From Bryobacter sp. (GTDB taxonomy: Bacteria; Acidobacteriota; Terriglobia; Bryobacterales; Bryobacteraceae): a stretch of DNA of 64,000 nt. The position numbers were made by a program, and so were the translations under genes. Where the stretch lies: assembly GCA_022843625.1 (NCBI GenBank), contig JALHNH010000025.1:1-64000 (forward strand). The letters run 5' to 3'. Under the pieces are notes generated by a model. The model was not told where the DNA came from and searched no databases. It worked only from the letters and a program-made list of their open reading frames with translations. The first letter of the stretch is position 1. The number at the start of each line of letters is the position of its first letter. Shown here piece by piece: positions 60,716-64,000 of the stretch.

Positions 60716-61225
60716 ATGTCAGACCCGCGCTACCCAGTTGGGACATTTTCCTTCACGCCATTCACCCAGGAATCCGAACGTCAGGCCTCAATCGCCGAGA
60801 TCCGCGATCTGCCTCGCAACGTCCGCGCTGCACTGGCATCCTTAGGCGAGAGCAAGATCGACACCCCTTATCGCGAAGGCGGCTGGACCGTTCGCCAGCT
60901 GATCCACCACATCGCCGATTCCCACATGAACGCGTTCATCCGTTTTCGGCTTGGGCTCACAGAAGACAAACCCACCATCAAGCCCTACGATGAGAACGCC
61001 TGGTCGCAACTTCCTGACTCCGCACTCCCCATCGAACACTCGCTCGCAATCATCGAAAACGTCCACCATCGCATGACTGTCATGCTTGAGCTCACCCCGG
61101 CCGACCAATTCGCCCGTGAGATCGTCCATCCGGACAACGGCGTCATGACCCTCGACAAACTGCTACAGCTCTACGCCTGGCACGGCCGTCACCACACCGC
61201 TCACATCACAAATACGCCGCGCTGA
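60716..61225 (+). CDS. DinB-superfamily protein (YfiT-like)
   Basis: The product has 169 residues and a four-helix bundle. The metal-binding histidines are in '[13 protein letters not shown]' and '[10 protein letters not shown]', and the opening '[18 protein letters not shown]' is typical of YfiT-type proteins. YfiT-like DinB proteins act as metal-dependent thiol S-transferases or hydrolases; no specific substrate can be given. It is divergent from the peroxiredoxin gene with only 9 bp between start codons, and its last 25 bp overlap the next convergent gene. Confidence 0.85.
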   Translation: MSDPRYPVGTFSFTPFTQESERQASIAEIRDLPRNVRAALASLGESKIDTPYREGGWTVRQLIHHIADSHMNAFIRFRLGLTEDKPTIKPYDENAWSQLPDSALPIEHSLAIIENVHHRMTVMLELTPADQFAREIVHPDNGVMTLDKLLQLYAWHGRHHTAHITNTPR

Positions 61226-64000
61226 GATGCGCGGCCGCCTTGGCGCACCACAATCGATCCCCGTCGCGCTGGGAAGGTGACGAATTCCAACTGGAATACT
61301 CCGGCCCCTACTGGCCTGATTGGAACTACTCCGAGCTCCAAGCCCCCTACCTCAACCCAAACCGGCAGAGCCGGGTCCACCCCGGTAACAAAAACCTGGC
61401 CATCGCGAACCGAAACAATACCGGGCGCACTCCGCTCTACAAGCAACGGAATCCCGCTGGCCAAGTCCGCTATACCCAACTTCACGTCATCCGGCACCTG
61501 AATCACGGCATAACCCGGATTGAAGTACAGAGTGGTAGCGGCAAGTCCTCCAACGCGGATCGGTCTCGTCAACCCCGATCCCAAAACCAACGCCTGCGAC
61601 CCCGGGCTCACCACCGTTTCGAGCGTTCCCGCATTCAACCCAGTCCAAATCACCGGCGAGTCCGTCGCCCTTCCTGGCTGAACATAATCCACCGCGATAC
61701 CACCCACCCGAAGACCAACAATCCTCTCAGCCCCCAAATTCTGCGGCACCTGCAACCAAAGTACCCCCGGCCCAAAACCCAAATGCCCCACCACCACTTC
61801 TCCCAATCCTCTGGCTACCGTCGCCTCCCAGGGGCAAAGTGCAGGGCTGCCCACCCGCACGGGGAAAAGCCCTCCGGCCGCACTCAGATTTTCGCCGAGT
61901 GCAACCTGGTAGCCACATCCGGCTGCAAGCGTACCCGTCCCCCGATATTCAATCGCCTGCGGGAAAACCCCGTCCACCCCGATCGCGTAATCGAGCGTCA
62001 TGGAGTCAAAAACTCCCGCTCGCTGCGTGATACGCCCTCTCACCTGAGCGGTAGTCACACGCAATCCCGCCACCCCAATACCACTTCCTATGAAGCTGCA
62101 GTCTACGGACAGCGCACCACCCATCGAGAAAAACTGCCCCTCTGGCGCACCGCTGCTTCTGATTTCAAAGCGGTCTGCCCCTAGCCGGCGAAAAACAAGC
62201 GTAATCCCGTTACCCCACCACGCACCTCCAAACGGTTCAAAGAGCGATTGGTCCCCACCCACTACATTAAATGTACTTCGATAAGTTGCTGCATCTGGGC
62301 AACTTGCAGGCGCAACTCCGGAGATCGTCGCACCCGCTTCAGCCACCTGAACCGGAATATCCCCCACCACTTTTCCATCATGGCTGCGAACCTTCAACCG
62401 CGTTCGTCCAGACTTCAAACCTCTGACCTGGATCGGAATATTCCTCTCGCCACGATTATAAGTATATATTTTAGAATTGATTGCAGCTATAGTCTCATCT
62501 TGCACTTCAAGAAAGCTATGCCCGCCTACCTCATCCTCAGCCACTGGAATACTTCGCTGCATTTGCCCCAGGCACTGTGCCTGTCCAGCCACAATTAGAC
62601 AGGTGCGAATACTGGACTCACCAAGCCCGACACGAACAGTGGCAATCCCCTGATATCCGCCGCCCACCACAACCAGATCGGCCTTTCCGAAGGCTAAACC
62701 CTGCACCAGCAATCCTTTACCAGTCACAATTGCAATTGCTACCTTTGAATCACTCACACTGACTGAAGCCTCTCCAAACCGGGGATCCAGACCCAACCAG
62801 CGCACCCCACCCACATTGGAAAACTCAACATCCTCAAGAGCCACCCGCTGAATCCCGGAAGCAATCAGCCGCTGAAATTGAGGACGAGCGCTTCCCACCG
62901 CCAGCTCCCCTCGTTGAGTTTCAGCTACAGCCTGCTCAAAGCTCCCATTCAGCCTTTCGAGCGCAGGCAATAACCCGCGGGCCACATAGCCCCCGCGCAA
63001 TGGCTGCATGTACCCAATCCGCAAATCATCCGTTGAACTGACGACAATCCCTGATAAACCCGTTCCATTCCAGAATTTTGCAGCTAAACCACTCTGATTT
63101 GTTTCTACTACAACAGTTACCTCACCTAGATTCTTCAATCTCTGACCCAGATCCTCCCAGGACCACCAATGGTCCAACCACACGCCCGTTGCATCCCCCA
63201 TTCCACTCACCAAGACGAGACTCCGCCTGCACCCCACGGCCAAAGCAGGGTCAGAATAAACACGCGCAATCCCGGTCTTGCGCAAGAAAGCCATAAATGC
63301 AGAGCTGCTCACAGAGTTGGTCGACAGCAAAACCCCGCAACTCTCCCCGGGCACAGGAGCAAGTTCGACCACAGGAATCAGCCCCCCGGCAAGACTGGTG
63401 CTGCGGCCAACGCTCTGCCAGTTTCCACCCGGAGTCTGCACCAGCGGCCACCACATTTCACCCGAAATCCGAGCCTGGCCTAAGTCGTTCCCCGGTACAA
63501 GGTAGAAGCGAGTGGGCTTGGCCCAACTCTTCGCTGGCCCATCGTCCACCCACAGCAACCAACTCCCTACCTCAGCCCTCCAAAGGCCGCCCACTTCTTT
63601 ATCTTTGCCCCAGCGGGCCGGACGCACTAGACTCCCTGCCGGCAACCAGTATGGCCCTACAAGCTGCAAGTTGCCGCCATCAGCCGCATTCCGTAACAGC
63701 ACCCGGCGCACCTCAGCCTTGATTGCACTCGCAGTCCCGGATGGCGTCGGCGTCCCCACCGAAAAAGCAAAACTCACCACGGCCCCATCCCCCAATTCAG
63801 CCACAGCATCCACGTTGAAGTATCCAGCGGCGTCCGGGCTCGTGTACATGGTGGACGCCTTTCCGCTAGCGTCCGTCCGAACGGTCACACTGGCCTGCCC
63901 GGCTGGAGGCACAAAACGAACATTCACCCCTGCAACATTCCCACCCAGGCTAGCCCCCGAGAGCACCACCTTCAACTCAACACTCGTTCGAGGTGGCACA
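61201..64000 (-). CDS. Very large secreted beta-rich protein with TIGR03437-like C-terminal modules (5' truncated)
   Basis: The frame is open to the window edge, giving more than 930 residues without a start. The N-terminal visible part is Ig-like ('VRTDASGKASTMYTSPDAAG'). A middle region of mixed beta structure ('VAEAGATISGVAPASCPDAA') follows. Near the end lie two related modules ending in 'VLWLQVPQNLG' and 'TLYFNPGYAVIQVPDDV'. The second one, with 'VSPGSQALVLGSGL' before it, resembles the TIGR03437 C-terminal domain known from Solibacter proteins. It is probably an extracellular protein. It ends '[10 protein letters not shown]' without an anchor. The start and signal peptide lie beyond the right edge. 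Confidence 0.75.
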   Translation of the reverse strand, partial: VPPRTSVELKVVLSGASLGGNVAGVNVRFVPPAGQASVTVRTDASGKASTMYTSPDAAGYFNVDAVAELGDGAVVSFAFSVGTPTPSGTASAIKAEVRRVLLRNAADGGNLQLVGPYWLPAGSLVRPARWGKDKEVGGLWRAEVGSWLLWVDDGPAKSWAKPTRFYLVPGNDLGQARISGEMWWPLVQTPGGNWQSVGRSTSLAGGLIPVVELAPVPGESCGVLLSTNSVSSSAFMAFLRKTGIARVYSDPALAVGCRRSLVLVSGMGDATGVWLDHWWSWEDLGQRLKNLGEVTVVVETNQSGLAAKFWNGTGLSGIVVSSTDDLRIGYMQPLRGGYVARGLLPALERLNGSFEQAVAETQRGELAVGSARPQFQRLIASGIQRVALEDVEFSNVGGVRWLGLDPRFGEASVSVSDSKVAIAIVTGKGLLVQGLAFGKADLVVVGGGYQGIATVRVGLGESSIRTCLIVAGQAQCLGQMQRSIPVAEDEVGGHSFLEVQDETIAAINSKIYTYNRGERNIPIQVRGLKSGRTRLKVRSHDGKVVGDIPVQVAEAGATISGVAPASCPDAATYRSTFNVVGGDQSLFEPFGGAWWGNGITLVFRRLGADRFEIRSSGAPEGQFFSMGGALSVDCSFIGSGIGVAGLRVTTAQVRGRITQRAGVFDSMTLDYAIGVDGVFPQAIEYRGTGTLAAGCGYQVALGENLSAAGGLFPVRVGSPALCPWEATVARGLGEVVVGHLGFGPGVLWLQVPQNLGAERIVGLRVGGIAVDYVQPGRATDSPVIWTGLNAGTLETVVSPGSQALVLGSGLTRPIRVGGLAATTLYFNPGYAVIQVPDDVKLGIADLASGIPLLVERSAPGIVSVRDGQVFVTGVDPALPVWVEVGGLELGVVPIRPVGAGVFQLEFVTFPARRGSIVVRQGGRASQRGVFVM

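Noticed and set aside
61240-62184. 314-residue rightward ORF with many His, Pro and Asn residues
   Set aside because: It is antisense to the large secreted protein; the composition is typical of the complement of a Gly/Val-rich coding region.

Overview
The window looks like a chromosomal segment of an Acidobacteriota bacterium close to Bryobacter/Solibacter. This is inference from gene content, not from a marker search. It holds three large TonB-dependent receptors with an N-terminal carboxypeptidase-regulatory-like domain, two formylglycine-type sulfatases, a DUF1549/DUF1553 plus DUF1501 pair, a 15-repeat putative-Ig secreted protein, a secreted protein ending in TIGR03437-like modules, PEP-CTERM-type tails, and a Gram-negative envelope gene set. 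Genes are packed tightly: many ATGA/TAATG/GTGA/TTGA overlaps, and several convergent pairs overlap at their 3' ends. I saw no tRNA, rRNA, CRISPR array, insertion sequence or phage module.

Layout. 1-2.3 kb: the tail of a probable oxidoreductase, an AAA ATPase, and two PEP-CTERM-type genes, one of them a remnant. 2.5-14.3 kb: a beta-barrel protein, then a leftward run of Ig-like proteins, sulfatase, TonB receptor, ECF sigma factor and anti-sigma factor. 14.3-17.3 kb: a DUF4384 gene overlapping a secreted caspase-EF-hand-PEGA-TPR gene, divergent from the Ig-like genes. 17.3-22.6 kb: a DUF1549/DUF1553 - DUF1501 - sulfatase operon, followed by rlmN. 23.6-26.7 kb: DUF2911, heme A synthase, BON-domain and NTF2-like genes. 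26.7-32.7 kb: a translationally coupled operon of a DUF885 metallopeptidase and a 4-hydroxyproline catabolic set (deaminase, epimerase, three-component FAD/[2Fe-2S] dehydrogenase). 32.7-39.8 kb: two Oar-like TonB receptors. 40-47.7 kb: IlvD/Edd dehydratase, acyltransferase, DUF488, uronate isomerase, SDR, NicO transporter and a class V aminotransferase. 47.9-54.1 kb: HU protein, then site-2 protease, two glycosyltransferases, prepilin peptidase, uppS, cdsA and an O-methyltransferase. 54.1-64 kb: membrane proteins, a Spy-like protein, a Gfo/Idh/MocA oxidoreductase, sialidase, ABC ATPase, a peroxiredoxin with an in-frame UGA, a DinB-type protein, and a large secreted protein cut by the window end.

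Most striking result. The two short leftward ORFs at 60158-60475 and 60485-60706 are one reading frame interrupted only by a UGA codon. That codon sits exactly where the peroxidatic cysteine of the peroxiredoxin PxxxTxxC motif should be, and about 23 nt after it lies a perfect 8-bp stem-loop (one G-U pair) with a GGC loop, as expected of a bacterial SECIS element. I annotate it as a secreted selenocysteine peroxiredoxin, coupled by TAGTG to an ABC ATPase. Other points worth a second look are the peptidase/hydroxyproline coupling, the caspase with an EF-hand loop, and a TonB-receptor promoter with a palindrome filling its spacer.
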